Shown here: one piece after another, positions 16,193 to 25,344 of the stretch
How positions within the stretch are numbered: the stretch's first letter is position 1
Layout: each line of letters starts with the position of its first letter
Assembly: GCA_035995205.1 (NCBI GenBank)
Contig: DASYKS010000014.1
Span: forward strand, 127,311 to 191,310
Direction: 5' to 3'
Source of the DNA: DASYKS01 sp035995205
GTDB lineage: Bacteria; Acidobacteriota; Thermoanaerobaculia; Multivoradales; UBA5704
Length of the DNA: 64,000 nucleotides
Made by a program: the position numbers and the translations under genes
Notes under the pieces: model-generated
What the model saw: the letters and a program-made list of their open reading frames with translations, nothing else
The model's database searches: none
What the model was told of the DNA's origin: nothing

Positions 16193-16343
16193 CGGCGGAA
16201 GAATTACACCGATCCGTGTTCAGGACAAGGCCCCGCTGTGAGGTGACCCTGCTTGCGCCGCCGCCTCTCCCACCCCCTGGCCCCCTTTCCCCCAATCTCC
16301 CGCCTTCCATCACATCACCGCTCGGATAGCCAAGGAGAGAGCC

Positions 16344-17732
16344 ATGCGGACACATTGGGGAGGGACCCGGCGGGTCTCGATGGTTTTGGGAATTCTCGCG
16401 GGACTACTCGCCGCTGCGGCGCCCGGTGGGGCGGCGGGAGGTTGGGATCAGGCGTATGGCAATCTGGCGAACACCAGCTTCGTCAATGCCACGACCAACG
16501 TTCCCGTGGTGGCGAACTGGTCGTTCACGCTGGATGGGGAGGTGGGCACGAGCGGGCCGGCGGTCGATTCGGTCAGCGGCGTGATCTATCTCGGAACGGC
16601 GAACGGAACGTTCTGGTCGTTTCTACCGGACGGCAACGTCCACTGCCAACGGATCTTCAAGGAAATGAAGATCCTGTCGGTTCCCGCGATCTTTCCAAAC
16701 GGCGACATTGCGATCCTCGTCACCCGGCCCCTGGGCGATAAGCGCCAGACGGCCTTGGCGCGACTGGCGCCCGATTGTGGCGTGGTCTGGAAGGTCGACC
16801 TGCCGACCATGTTCGGAAACCCGAGCTTTACTTCCGGGTCGGCCAAGATCTGGACGCTCGACGGCAACCCGTTCATTTTCGTCCACGTTCTCTTTTCCAA
16901 TTGGGACCTGTCCTTACCGCCGGAGTCCTTCCATGAGTTGGTCGTCTTCGACGAGCGGGGCCAGATCTTCGCCCGGCACCCCGTCGGGGCCACGTGCATC
17001 GAGCTTCGCGGTGGCGGCTGGTTCCGTAAGACGCCACCGGCCGAGCTGGCTCCGCAGGTCACTGTGACCAACGACTGGCCGGATTCGACCCCGGCGATCC
17101 TGGATTTGCCCCTGCACGGGTTCTCGACGCCGAGGAGTCCGCTGGTCGCGGTCACCGAGCACCGTTGCCATCCGCGGCTGGAGGTTCTCCAGTTCGATCC
17201 CGCGGCGGCCACCGTGCCGGGGCGCCTGATCAAACGCTGGGGCGCTTATACCGAGTCCGAAGGAACGAAGATGTCGGGCCCGGCCGTCACCCCCGAAGGG
17301 CTGATCGTGTTCGGCACCAGCGGCTACAGAGTGCGGATCTACGATCTCAACACCCTGTCGCTCAAGTGCTCGTTCGACTCGACCTACTCGGTGATGCACC
17401 CGCCCGCCCTGACGCCCGATGCCTGGATCGTGCCGGCCGAATACGCGGTCCATTTCCTCAAGCCGGGAACCGATACGTTGGCCCCGACGGCGCGGCCGCA
17501 GCCTTATTACACCTTGGGCTCTGCCACCGGCTTGGCGGCGAGCTTGAACGAAGTGGTGGTCCCGAACCTTCAAGAGCTCGGGATCTGGGCTCACGATCTG
17601 CGGAGCCTCACGCATGCCCTGACCGCCCAAGAGTTTCGCACCTCGCCCCCGGCGCTCACCCCCGAAGGGCGCCTCTACGTCGTGGCCCAGACGACCGAGA
17701 AATCCGTGCTCTACGCGTTCGGCCCGCCGTAA
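16344..17732 (+). CDS. Exported PQQ-like beta-propeller protein, paralogue 1
   Basis: 462 residues with a signal peptide (about 1-32, ending GGAAGG) and repeated propeller blades typical of PQQ-like folds, for example GVIYLGTANGTFWSF and VFGTSGYRVRIYDLNTLSLK. No catalytic quinoprotein residues are identified, so a binding or scaffold role is as likely as a dehydrogenase. A near-copy follows at 17832. GGAGAG lies before the ATG. A terminator separates the two copies, so each is probably transcribed separately. Confidence 0.75.
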   Translation: MRTHWGGTRRVSMVLGILAGLLAAAAPGGAAGGWDQAYGNLANTSFVNATTNVPVVANWSFTLDGEVGTSGPAVDSVSGVIYLGTANGTFWSFLPDGNVHCQRIFKEMKILSVPAIFPNGDIAILVTRPLGDKRQTALARLAPDCGVVWKVDLPTMFGNPSFTSGSAKIWTLDGNPFIFVHVLFSNWDLSLPPESFHELVVFDERGQIFARHPVGATCIELRGGGWFRKTPPAELAPQVTVTNDWPDSTPAILDLPLHGFSTPRSPLVAVTEHRCHPRLEVLQFDPAAATVPGRLIKRWGAYTESEGTKMSGPAVTPEGLIVFGTSGYRVRIYDLNTLSLKCSFDSTYSVMHPPALTPDAWIVPAEYAVHFLKPGTDTLAPTARPQPYYTLGSATGLAASLNEVVVPNLQELGIWAHDLRSLTHALTAQEFRTSPPALTPEGRLYVVAQTTEKSVLYAFGPP

Positions 17733-17742
17733 TCGAAGTCAA

Positions 17743-17773
17743 GGGGGCCGGCCGGTCCGGATGGCCCCCTTTT
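17743..17773 (+). terminator. Rho-independent terminator between the propeller paralogues
   Basis: Stem GGGGGCC (17743-17749) / GGCCCCC (17763-17769) followed by TTTT. The right arm plus following pyrimidine-rich DNA (TGGCCCCCTTT, then CTCCCGCC-like sequence) is also found upstream of paralogue 1 near 16279, but without a left arm. Confidence 0.8.
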
Positions 17774-17831
17774 CTCCAACTTCCCGCCTCTCCTCGCGCC
17801 ACGGATTTTGTGGCTCAAAGGAGAGAGAGCG

Positions 17832-19274
17832 ATGAACGCACGATGGAGTTGGGCCCGGCCGTCTCGGATCGGTCTGGGGATTGTCGCGGCAGTCTTCGGC
17901 GTCTTAGGAATCTTCGCAGCGGTGGCGCCCGGCGCGGCGCAAGGCGGTTGGGACCAGGCGTATGGCAACCTGGCGAACAACAGTTTCGTCAACATCACGA
18001 CCCACATCGGCGTGGCACCGCGCTGGGCGTTTGAGCTGGACGGCGCGGTGAGCTCGGGCGGGCCGGCAGTCGACCCGAAGAGCGGCCTGATCTACGTCGG
18101 TACGGCGAACGGCACGCTCTGGTCTTTTCTGCGCGACGGCAACTTCCACTGCTCGCGGAACTTCCGGGGCTCGACCATCGTTTCCACCCCGGCGATCTTC
18201 ACGAACGGCGACATCGCAATCCTCGTCACCCGGCCCTTGGGCGACAAGCACCAGACGTCCTTGGTGCGGCTGGCGTCGAATTGCGGTCTGGTCTGGCAGG
18301 TCGACCTGCCGTTCATTCCCGGCTTTCCCAGCACCGCTTCCGGGTCGGCCAAGATTTGGACCCTGAACGACGTGCCGTTCATTTTCGTTCACGTCCGAAA
18401 CTCGACCTTTATCGACGTCAGGACGACGGATCCCCAGAGCTTTCACGAGCTGATCGTCTTCGACGGGGCCGGCCAGGTCTTCGCGCGGCGCCGGACCGGG
18501 GACGGGTGCATCACCCTGGAAGGCGGCGGCGGGTTCGACAGCTTCGGCGACATTTGGGACACCTTGACCAGCTTCTGGCCCACGGTGGGCTCGGTTCCGC
18601 CGCTCTATGAAGCCTATGGCTGGCCCGATTCGACCCCGGCGATCTTGGACACCAACCTGCGCGGCTTTGCCACCCCCACGAGTCCCCTCGTCGCGGTCAC
18701 CGACCATAATTGCGCGGTCCGTTTGGAGGTTCTCCAGTTCGATCCCGCGGCGTCGCCGGACAGGCGCCTGGTCAAGCGCTGGGGTGATTTCGCCGAGTCC
18801 GAGGGAACGCTGCTGTCGAGCCCCACCGTCACGCCCGGCGGATTGATCGCGTTCGGCACCAGCGGCCATCGGTTGCGGGTGTACGACTTGAACACCCTCT
18901 CGCTCAAATGGTCCTACGACACGACCTACGCGATGATGCATCCTCCCGCCCTCACTCCCGATGCCTGGATCGCGCCGTCCGACTATCTGGTCCATTTCCT
19001 CAAGCCGACGACCGGCGGCCTGCTCGGCACCGCGCGGCCGCAGCCTTTCGCGACCGACGGTTCGCTCGCCGGCCTCGCGGCAAGCTTGAACGAGGTGGTG
19101 GTTCCGAATTTCGACGAGCTGGGCATCTGGAGCCATGATCTGCTCAGCCTGACCCACGCCCAGCGTGACGACGTGTTCCGCACGTCGAGCCCCGCCCTCA
19201 CGGTCGATGGGCGCCTCTACGTCGTGGCCCAGACGGACGAGAAGTCGGTGCTGTTCGCGTTCGGCCCGCCCTGA
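17832..19274 (+). CDS. Exported PQQ-like beta-propeller protein, paralogue 2
   Basis: 480 residues, clearly homologous over its whole length to the preceding gene: both have GGWDQAYGNLAN at the mature N-terminus and share blade sequences such as YVGTANGTLWSF and LRVYDLNTLSLKWSYDTTY. A 20-30 residue insertion (about residues 233-262, SFGDIWDTLTSFWPT) is the main length difference. The signal peptide ends near APGAAQ. The start is the ATG after GGAGAGAGAG. Its last 77 bases overlap the 3' end of the convergent kinase gene. Confidence 0.75.
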   Translation: MNARWSWARPSRIGLGIVAAVFGVLGIFAAVAPGAAQGGWDQAYGNLANNSFVNITTHIGVAPRWAFELDGAVSSGGPAVDPKSGLIYVGTANGTLWSFLRDGNFHCSRNFRGSTIVSTPAIFTNGDIAILVTRPLGDKHQTSLVRLASNCGLVWQVDLPFIPGFPSTASGSAKIWTLNDVPFIFVHVRNSTFIDVRTTDPQSFHELIVFDGAGQVFARRRTGDGCITLEGGGGFDSFGDIWDTLTSFWPTVGSVPPLYEAYGWPDSTPAILDTNLRGFATPTSPLVAVTDHNCAVRLEVLQFDPAASPDRRLVKRWGDFAESEGTLLSSPTVTPGGLIAFGTSGHRLRVYDLNTLSLKWSYDTTYAMMHPPALTPDAWIAPSDYLVHFLKPTTGGLLGTARPQPFATDGSLAGLAASLNEVVVPNFDELGIWSHDLLSLTHAQRDDVFRTSSPALTVDGRLYVVAQTDEKSVLFAFGPP

Positions 19275-22200
19275 GGCGCGGAGCGAGCACCGCGCGGACG
19301 CGGAGCTTGCCCCTAGCCGCGGGCGATACGCGGGCGCGGAGGATTTCGCCGGCGTCCCGGGCGATTTTACCGAAGCGCCCCGCTAGCGCGTCCCGCTCCA
19401 GCTCTTCGGCCAGCGTGCGGACCCGCTCGGGGTGATCTCCCCGGGCGAGCGCGAGCCGGGCTTCGAGCAGCCGGGTCTCCATTAGGTGATAGCCCAGGGA
19501 CACGCGACGGCATTCGGCGGCGGCGCCTTGGAGCACCTCGTCCGCCTCGGACCAACGCCGCGTGCCGAGCGCCACCGCCGCCTTGGCGAGTTCGAATTCG
19601 ACCCGGATCGAAGGCAGCTGCGACGCGGTCGCCTCCTTCTCGGAGCGGTCGAGCCAGCGCTGGGCCTGGACGGAGAAGCCCGCGTCGCTCCAGCAGCGCG
19701 AGATGCCGACGGAAAGCTCGACGGCGGTCCGATCGCCGAGCCGGGCCAGCTCACCCGCCGACGATTCGAGGTCGCGGCAGGCCCGCTCCGAAGGCTCCGC
19801 CAGCTGTTTCCTCGAAGCCTTGAACCGGGCGGTCATCTCTCCCGAGGTGACGCTCTCCAGAGGGACGGCGGCCTGATCGAACCAGCGGCGGGCTTCCTCC
19901 ATCTTCCCTTCGAGCTTCGCGAGGTCGCCGCGCTGCCAGAGCGTGTTGGCGAGGTCGCTCGCCGACCCGGTTTTCCGCGCGATCGGTTCGGTTTCCGCGA
20001 GGACGGTTTCGGCCTCGGCGAGCGAGCCGCGATACATCAGCACCACGGCGAGAGAACCGAGCGTGCGCATCAGGCTGAGCTGGTTGCTGGCTTCGCGCAG
20101 GAGGACGATCGCCTGGCGAAAACCGCCCTCCGCCTCGGCGAGCCGTCCCAGGTCCATGTCGATGTTCGCCAGGTTGTGCAGGTATTTCCCTTGGGCGACG
20201 CGGTCGCCGAGAACGCTTTGGCGCTCGATCTGGAGCGCCCGGGAAAACGCCTCCCGCGCCGAAAGGATATGGCCCCGGCGCCTGCGCGAGATTCCCAGGT
20301 TGCTGAAGGCGCGGGCGACACCGCTCGAATTGCCCACCCGTTCGGCCCGGCGCGCGCATTCGCCGCACAGGGTCTCGGCTTGCTCGTGGAGCGACCGCCG
20401 GACCGCTCCGAGGCACTCCAGATTCAGCGCCCGGACGACCCCGCCGCTTTCGCCCCGTGGCTCGAACAGACGCCGGGCCTCCTCCGCCAGGGCCACGGAT
20501 TGATCGCGGTCGCCCATGCCGTCCCGGGCCTGGCCCTCTTGCAGCAGCGCCTGGGCTGCGACCGCCGGCAGGTGGCGCGCCTTCGCCTGGGCGACGGTTG
20601 TCTGGGCGATCCGGGCGGCGTCGGCCGGTCGCCCGAGCACGTTCAGCGCCTCGCCCTCCAGCAGCCCGATGCGGAGGTCGGCCCCGGGGGGTTGGCTGCC
20701 GGCGGGCAGGGCGCGGAGCTGGGCCGCCACCTGGAGGGCTTCTTCCGGCGCGCCGCCTTCGGTGAGGCTTCTCGCGAGTAGATGCCCGGCCTCGAAGTTG
20801 CCCGGGGCGAGCAGCCACAGCGAGCGTCGCCGTTCCAGCTCCTCGGCCTTTTGTCCCGAGGTCTGGAGCGCCACCGCCTCGATCAGCAGCCGGCTTTCGC
20901 GCGGCGCGCCGGTCGCCAACTGGAGCGCCTGCTGCCCCTCGGCCCGGGCGAGCAGGTCGTGGCTGGCCCGGGCATGGGCGGTCGCCAGAGCCGCATGGAT
21001 CAGCGGCTGGCCGGGATCTCGGGCTTCCGCGCGCCGCAGCTTCGCGATCGCCACGGTCGTTTCGGAGCGCGCCAACGCGTCGAGCCCTTGGCCGTAGTCC
21101 GCCGCGGCGGAGGCGCGAACCGGCATCGCGAGCCAGGGCGAGGCGTTGGGATCGACGGAGGCTACGGCGGAGCCGGAGAGCCCCCCGGAAAGCCAAACCG
21201 CGATACCGGCGAGCAGGGCGGCCGCCAGGGCGGCGTTGAGCCACAGGCCGCGCCGTCGTCGGACTTCTTTGCCGATTCGATAGGCCACCGAGCCGCGCCG
21301 CGCGAGGACGGAACGGCCGTCCAGATAGCGCTGGAGATCGGTGGCGAAATCGGCGGCCGAGGCGTAGCGTTCCGCCGGCTCTTTGCGCAGCGCCTTGGCC
21401 AGAATCGAGTCCAGATCGCCGCCCAGGCCGGGGGGCTCCGGATCGCGTTCGCGGATCGCGCGCTCCAGCGCTTCGAGGCTGGTGTCGCGGACCTTGTAGG
21501 GCCGGCGGCCGGTCAGCAGCTCGTAGAGGATGACGCCGAGCGAGTAGATGTCGGAGGCGCGCTCGACCGGTTCCCCGCGCACCTGCTCGGGGCTCGCGTA
21601 GGCCGGGGTCATCGCGCGGTGTTGGGTCTCCGTCGCGTCGAGAGGGGCCTCCGTTTCGAGCAGCCGCGCGATGCCGAAGTCGAGCAGCTTCGCCTCGCCT
21701 CTCTCGGACACCAGGATGTTGCCGGGCTTCAAGTCGCGATGGACGATCGACGAGGCGTGCGCGTGCTCGACCGCTTCGAGGACTGAACAGAACAGCGCGA
21801 TCCGATCGCGGGGCGAAGCGTCGATCCGTGCGCAGTGCTCGACCAGCGTGACGCCGCGGACCAGCTCCATCGCGAGGTAGGGCCGCCCCGAAGGGGTGAT
21901 GCCTGCGTCGTAAAGCCGGGCGATGCCGGGATGCTCCAGCGCCGCGAGAATCCGCTGCTCGGCGCGAAACCGGCGCAGCAGGGAAGCGTCGACCCAGCGG
22001 CCGAGGATCTTGAGCGCTACCGGGCGGGTGAAGCCCTCCCCCTGTTGCTCGGCCAGGTAGACCGTCGCGCTGCCCCCTCGGCCGATCGGCCGGAGCAGCA
22101 GGTAGCCCGGGACCGTTTCGAGCGACTCCTCGGTCGCCGCGGTGGCAGCGGTCGCCGCGCCGGGCGGTTCGGCCGGAGGTGTCGCGGACTCGCGCAGAGC

Positions 22201-22389
22201 GCGGAGCGGCGGCGTGTCGAGCGGCGTGGTCGACTGCTCGGCGGCGGCGAGGAGTCCGCGCAACTCGAATTCGAACGCGGAGTCCGCGCCGCTCAAGCGG
22301 CGAATCGCCTTGTCGCGCTCCGGCGTCGGGAGGTCGTGGATCTCGTCGAACGCCGCGCGGAGGCGGGAAAAATGCGCCTCGCCGATCAT
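19198..22389 (-). CDS. Membrane Ser/Thr protein kinase with TPR sensor region
   Basis: 1063 residues. The ATG at 22389 overlaps the sigma-factor stop (ATGA), so it is preferred to the longer frame. The kinase domain spans about 96-352: glycine loop GRGGSATV (103-110), Lys127 in VALKIL, HRDLKPGNI (218-226), DFG (238-240), then SPEQV. A single membrane helix lies at about 384-401. The extracytoplasmic part (about 430-1040) is helical with TPR-like repeats. This is the PASTA-less, TPR-bearing kinase type often linked to ECF sigma factors. The sigma factor is probably its partner or target. Confidence 0.9.
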   Translation of the reverse strand: MIGEAHFSRLRAAFDEIHDLPTPERDKAIRRLSGADSAFEFELRGLLAAAEQSTTPLDTPPLRALRESATPPAEPPGAATAATAATEESLETVPGYLLLRPIGRGGSATVYLAEQQGEGFTRPVALKILGRWVDASLLRRFRAEQRILAALEHPGIARLYDAGITPSGRPYLAMELVRGVTLVEHCARIDASPRDRIALFCSVLEAVEHAHASSIVHRDLKPGNILVSERGEAKLLDFGIARLLETEAPLDATETQHRAMTPAYASPEQVRGEPVERASDIYSLGVILYELLTGRRPYKVRDTSLEALERAIRERDPEPPGLGGDLDSILAKALRKEPAERYASAADFATDLQRYLDGRSVLARRGSVAYRIGKEVRRRRGLWLNAALAAALLAGIAVWLSGGLSGSAVASVDPNASPWLAMPVRASAAADYGQGLDALARSETTVAIAKLRRAEARDPGQPLIHAALATAHARASHDLLARAEGQQALQLATGAPRESRLLIEAVALQTSGQKAEELERRRSLWLLAPGNFEAGHLLARSLTEGGAPEEALQVAAQLRALPAGSQPPGADLRIGLLEGEALNVLGRPADAARIAQTTVAQAKARHLPAVAAQALLQEGQARDGMGDRDQSVALAEEARRLFEPRGESGGVVRALNLECLGAVRRSLHEQAETLCGECARRAERVGNSSGVARAFSNLGISRRRRGHILSAREAFSRALQIERQSVLGDRVAQGKYLHNLANIDMDLGRLAEAEGGFRQAIVLLREASNQLSLMRTLGSLAVVLMYRGSLAEAETVLAETEPIARKTGSASDLANTLWQRGDLAKLEGKMEEARRWFDQAAVPLESVTSGEMTARFKASRKQLAEPSERACRDLESSAGELARLGDRTAVELSVGISRCWSDAGFSVQAQRWLDRSEKEATASQLPSIRVEFELAKAAVALGTRRWSEADEVLQGAAAECRRVSLGYHLMETRLLEARLALARGDHPERVRTLAEELERDALAGRFGKIARDAGEILRARVSPAARGKLRVRAVLAPRLRAGRTRTAPTSRPSGPRRRGAHRP

Positions 22390-23060
22390 CGCGCCGTTTC
22401 CGTCCCGAGCGCGCCGAGATCCTTGAGCAGCCAGGCCCGGGCGAACGCCCAATCGCGCTTCACCGTGCGGGGCGAGCATTCCAACACCGCCGCCGCCTCC
22501 TCGACCGTGAGGCCGCCGAAAAAGCGCACCTCGACCAGCCGGGCCAGGCGCGGCTCCTCGGCCGACAACCGGTCGAGCGATCGATCGAGATCGATCAGCT
22601 CGGCGGCGGAAAGGGTCGATTCGACCCCGCCCGCGTCGCTATCCAACAGCGAGACGTGGGGCGCCTCGGCGCCGCGCTTCGCCGCCATTTTTCCCCGTGC
22701 ATGGTCCACCAGAATCCTCCTCATGATCCGAGAAGAGAAGGCGAAGAAATGGGTGCGATCGTGCCATTGGATGTCGCGCAGGCCGCGCAGCTTCAAAAAC
22801 GCCTCGTGGACCAGGGCGGTCGGCTGAAGGGTATGCCCCGAGCGTTCCCCCTGCAGCTGCCGGTCGGCGAGCCGGCGTAGCTCCAGATAGACCGCCGGAA
22901 CCAGCCGTTCGAGCGCCTGATCGTCGCCGCTTCGCCAGACGGCGAGCAGCTCGGTGATCTCGCGCGGGTCGGGCTCCGCGCCGGATGGGCCGGTCGAGCG
23001 TTCGCTCAAGAGTAGCTCCGCATTTGAGGTGCCTACGATTCTGGCGTCGATCGTATCCAA
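22386..23060 (-). CDS. ECF-type sigma-70 factor (TIGR02999-like)
   Basis: 224 residues. Family features are TLQPTALVHEAFLKL, then HDRTHFFAFSSRIMRRILVD and HARGKMAAKRG in region 2, and FFGGLTVEEAAAVLECSPRT plus VKRDWAFARAWL in region 4. This ECF subtype is typical of Acidobacteriota and Planctomycetota and is usually paired with a Ser/Thr kinase instead of an anti-sigma factor, as it is here by a four-base overlap. A Ser/Glu-rich N-terminal extension of about 30 residues precedes region 2. Confidence 0.88.
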   Translation of the reverse strand: MDTIDARIVGTSNAELLLSERSTGPSGAEPDPREITELLAVWRSGDDQALERLVPAVYLELRRLADRQLQGERSGHTLQPTALVHEAFLKLRGLRDIQWHDRTHFFAFSSRIMRRILVDHARGKMAAKRGAEAPHVSLLDSDAGGVESTLSAAELIDLDRSLDRLSAEEPRLARLVEVRFFGGLTVEEAAAVLECSPRTVKRDWAFARAWLLKDLGALGTETAR

Positions 23061-23150
23061 AACGTTCCACTAACGAGTGGCCCCGAATCGGACGCCTCTG
23101 CGCCTCTAGGGGTGGCAGAACCAACAGCGCACCTCGAAACGGAGAGGCTC

Positions 23151-24485
23151 ATGCTCAAAAAACGTCGATTCATGGCAGGTCTCATCATCGCCCTTTGTGC
23201 GTGTCCGCTAAGCGCCGCCAACTACAAAGTGGCGCATCTCCTCGATAGTTGGGACACCGGCGACGGTTGTTCGCTCCGCGAGGCGATCTTCGCGCACAAC
23301 TCGTCGAACCTGAAAGGAGCCAACGAATGCGGCGCGTTCGATCCCGGCGCCGACACGATCGAGTTCTCCTTCGGCGTGACCGGAACCCTGCGGCTCGATC
23401 CCGCGTTGGGCGAGCTGGTCCTCACCGAGCCTGAGCTGACGATCCAGGGACCGGGGGCGAGCCAGCTTTCGATCTCCGGCGGCAAGGTGATGTCGGTGTT
23501 CGTGCTCGATCTGGTCCGGCCGCCCGTATTCACCCTGCGGGGCGCCACGATCCGCAACGGCCTGGGCTCGGCGCCGAGCACCGGAGGCAACGCGCAAGGG
23601 GGCGGCATTCGCATGGACCTCGGGCACTGGCCGGTTCCGGCAAATCCGACGACGATCCTGGTCGAAGACTGCGACTTCTTCGCCAACTCGGCCCCGATGG
23701 GTGTCACGTCGCGCGGCGCGGCGATCATGTCGTACGGCACGTTGACGCTGCGCCGTACCAAGTTCCGCTTCAACCAGTCCGACACGGGGGCGCTCTGGCA
23801 TTTCGGCGAGGCACTGATCGAGGATTGTGAATTCAGCGACAACTTCGGCGAGTACCTGGCTTCCGGCGCGGTCCTCTTCTGGCCGGGTCCGTGGACGGTG
23901 CGGCGCACCCTGTTCCTGAAGAACACCGTGCACTTGAACGGCTCGGCCCTTAATTTCTATGCCAACGACGGTAAGGGCCTGGTCGAGAACAGCACGTTTT
24001 CGAGCAACACGTCGTCGACCGGCGAAGCCATCTACAGCAGCCAGGCGGCGCTTATCGTGCGCAATTCGACGTTCGTCGACACGGCGCAGGTCGGAGGGGT
24101 CGGCGGCGGCGGCGCGGTGGTTTCGATCGGCGCTTCGTCCCTCGATCTGCGGTCGAGCCTGTTCGCCCGAAACGACCGCTCCGACGCGGTGGCGGTATCG
24201 GTCACCTCCGCCTATAACCTGTTCGACACGTCCGCCGCGAACCTGCCTGCGGGAACAGTCTGCGCTACGACCACCTTGGGCGGAGCGAATCTCTGTGGCG
24301 TCACCTCTCCGGGGATCGGACCCTTGAGCAACAACGGCGGGCCGACGCAGACGTTTCCGATTCTTTTGGGCCCGGCCTTCAATGCGGGATGGGCTCAATC
24401 GGGATTGCTCACCGATCAACGCGGCCCGGGTTTCGCGCGCACCGTGGGACTCGGAACCGATATCGGGGCGTTCGAGGCTCAGTAG
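23151..24485 (+). CDS. CSLREA-domain right-handed beta-helix exported protein
   Basis: 444 residues. The start follows GGAGAGGCTC, and a signal peptide ends near CPLSAA. The N-terminal CSLREA motif reads GDGCSLREAIFAHN. The body has repeated short strands with N/S-rich turns (NSTFSSNTSSTGEAIY and similar), the pattern of a parallel beta-helix. The C-terminus ends DIGAFEAQ, as in choice-of-anchor proteins. Such proteins are surface or secreted; many carry adhesion or polysaccharide-binding roles, but the ligand is unknown. Confidence 0.82.
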   Translation: MLKKRRFMAGLIIALCACPLSAANYKVAHLLDSWDTGDGCSLREAIFAHNSSNLKGANECGAFDPGADTIEFSFGVTGTLRLDPALGELVLTEPELTIQGPGASQLSISGGKVMSVFVLDLVRPPVFTLRGATIRNGLGSAPSTGGNAQGGGIRMDLGHWPVPANPTTILVEDCDFFANSAPMGVTSRGAAIMSYGTLTLRRTKFRFNQSDTGALWHFGEALIEDCEFSDNFGEYLASGAVLFWPGPWTVRRTLFLKNTVHLNGSALNFYANDGKGLVENSTFSSNTSSTGEAIYSSQAALIVRNSTFVDTAQVGGVGGGGAVVSIGASSLDLRSSLFARNDRSDAVAVSVTSAYNLFDTSAANLPAGTVCATTTLGGANLCGVTSPGIGPLSNNGGPTQTFPILLGPAFNAGWAQSGLLTDQRGPGFARTVGLGTDIGAFEAQ

Positions 24486-25138
24486 GGCCTGGCCAAGAGA
24501 TAACACCGTCGGCTCGGGTACTCGGCCCCTTCGTACGGCTCGCGCTCCACGGATTCCGTGACCGAGAGCCCTGCCGTACGAAGGGCCGCGACGATCTCGC
24601 CGGGTTCGAGAAACCGAAAATCGAGGCAGACCGCCCGCCCCCAAAGCTCGTCGAGGTGAATCGTCCGGTCGCCGACGTGAAAGGACACGAGCAGAACGCC
24701 GTCCGGAGCCAGCACCCGCCGCATCTCGCGGAACGCCAGATCGAGCTGCGCCGGCTCGAAGTGGATCACCGAGTAGAACGCAACGATTCCCGCGAGCGAC
24801 CCGTCGGGCAGATCGAGCGCAAGCAGGTCGCCAACGCGGAACTCAACCCCCGGGGTGAGCCGTGTCGCCTGGCGAATCATCTCCGGCGACAGGTCGACCC
24901 CGAGCACTCGCACTCCCTGCTCGTGAAGGTAACGCGCGACATGCCCCGGGCCGCAGCCCAAGTCTCCTACGAGACCACGATCGCGCACCTCCTCGGCGAA
25001 TCGGTTGAGGAGATGCCGGTCGAGCGGCTTTCCCTCCAGCTCGGTATAGAGGTGCTCCACGTACTCCGCCGCGACGGAGTCGTAACTCGCGCGAACGGCG
25101 TCGTGGTCCGGCGGCTCGGAGGTGGGATCGGTCGGCAT
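24479..25138 (-). CDS. Class I SAM-dependent methyltransferase
   Basis: 219 residues. Motif I is VGDLGCGPGHVARYL, followed by the acidic residue in VLGVDLSPEMI; motif II has VEFRVGDLLALDLPDGS, motif III MRRVLAPDGVLLVSF. The N-terminal YDSVAAEYVEH is usual for small-molecule methyltransferases of the Methyltransf_11/25 type. The substrate cannot be told. It converges on the CSLREA gene with a 7-base overlap. Confidence 0.85.
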   Translation of the reverse strand: MPTDPTSEPPDHDAVRASYDSVAAEYVEHLYTELEGKPLDRHLLNRFAEEVRDRGLVGDLGCGPGHVARYLHEQGVRVLGVDLSPEMIRQATRLTPGVEFRVGDLLALDLPDGSLAGIVAFYSVIHFEPAQLDLAFREMRRVLAPDGVLLVSFHVGDRTIHLDELWGRAVCLDFRFLEPGEIVAALRTAGLSVTESVEREPYEGAEYPSRRCYLLARPY

Positions 25139-25169
25139 GGTCGCTGTTTATCCTACGTCGGCTCTCCGT

Positions 25170-25215
25170 GACCCGGACGGCAGGATCGCGGTGGACGTTC
25201 GGACGAAGACCTCCG
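25170..25215 (+). pseudogene. Fragment duplicated from the subtilase gene
   Basis: About 46 bases match 25603-25648 inside the downstream subtilase with roughly four mismatches. Translated, it reads DPDGRIAVDVRTKTSE against DPDGKIAVDVRAKTAE in the intact gene. It has no start codon context and lies in the intergenic region, so it is a remnant of an older paralogue. Confidence 0.55.
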
Positions 25216-25344
25216 AACGTCCATCCCTCGTTCATCCCCGTCCATCCCAAGGCCAGGCTCCGCTGGGCCGGAGCCCTACTAGACTAAACACCTCTTGCGG
25301 AATCAGTTTCTTTAGGGGAAACCGAAGTGTTGCCGGAGGTGTCT

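Noticed and set aside
25256..25275. Terminator at GGCTCCG / CGGAGCC
   Set aside because: The 7-bp hairpin has no U-run and lies upstream of a plus-strand gene after a minus-strand start, so it ends no transcript.
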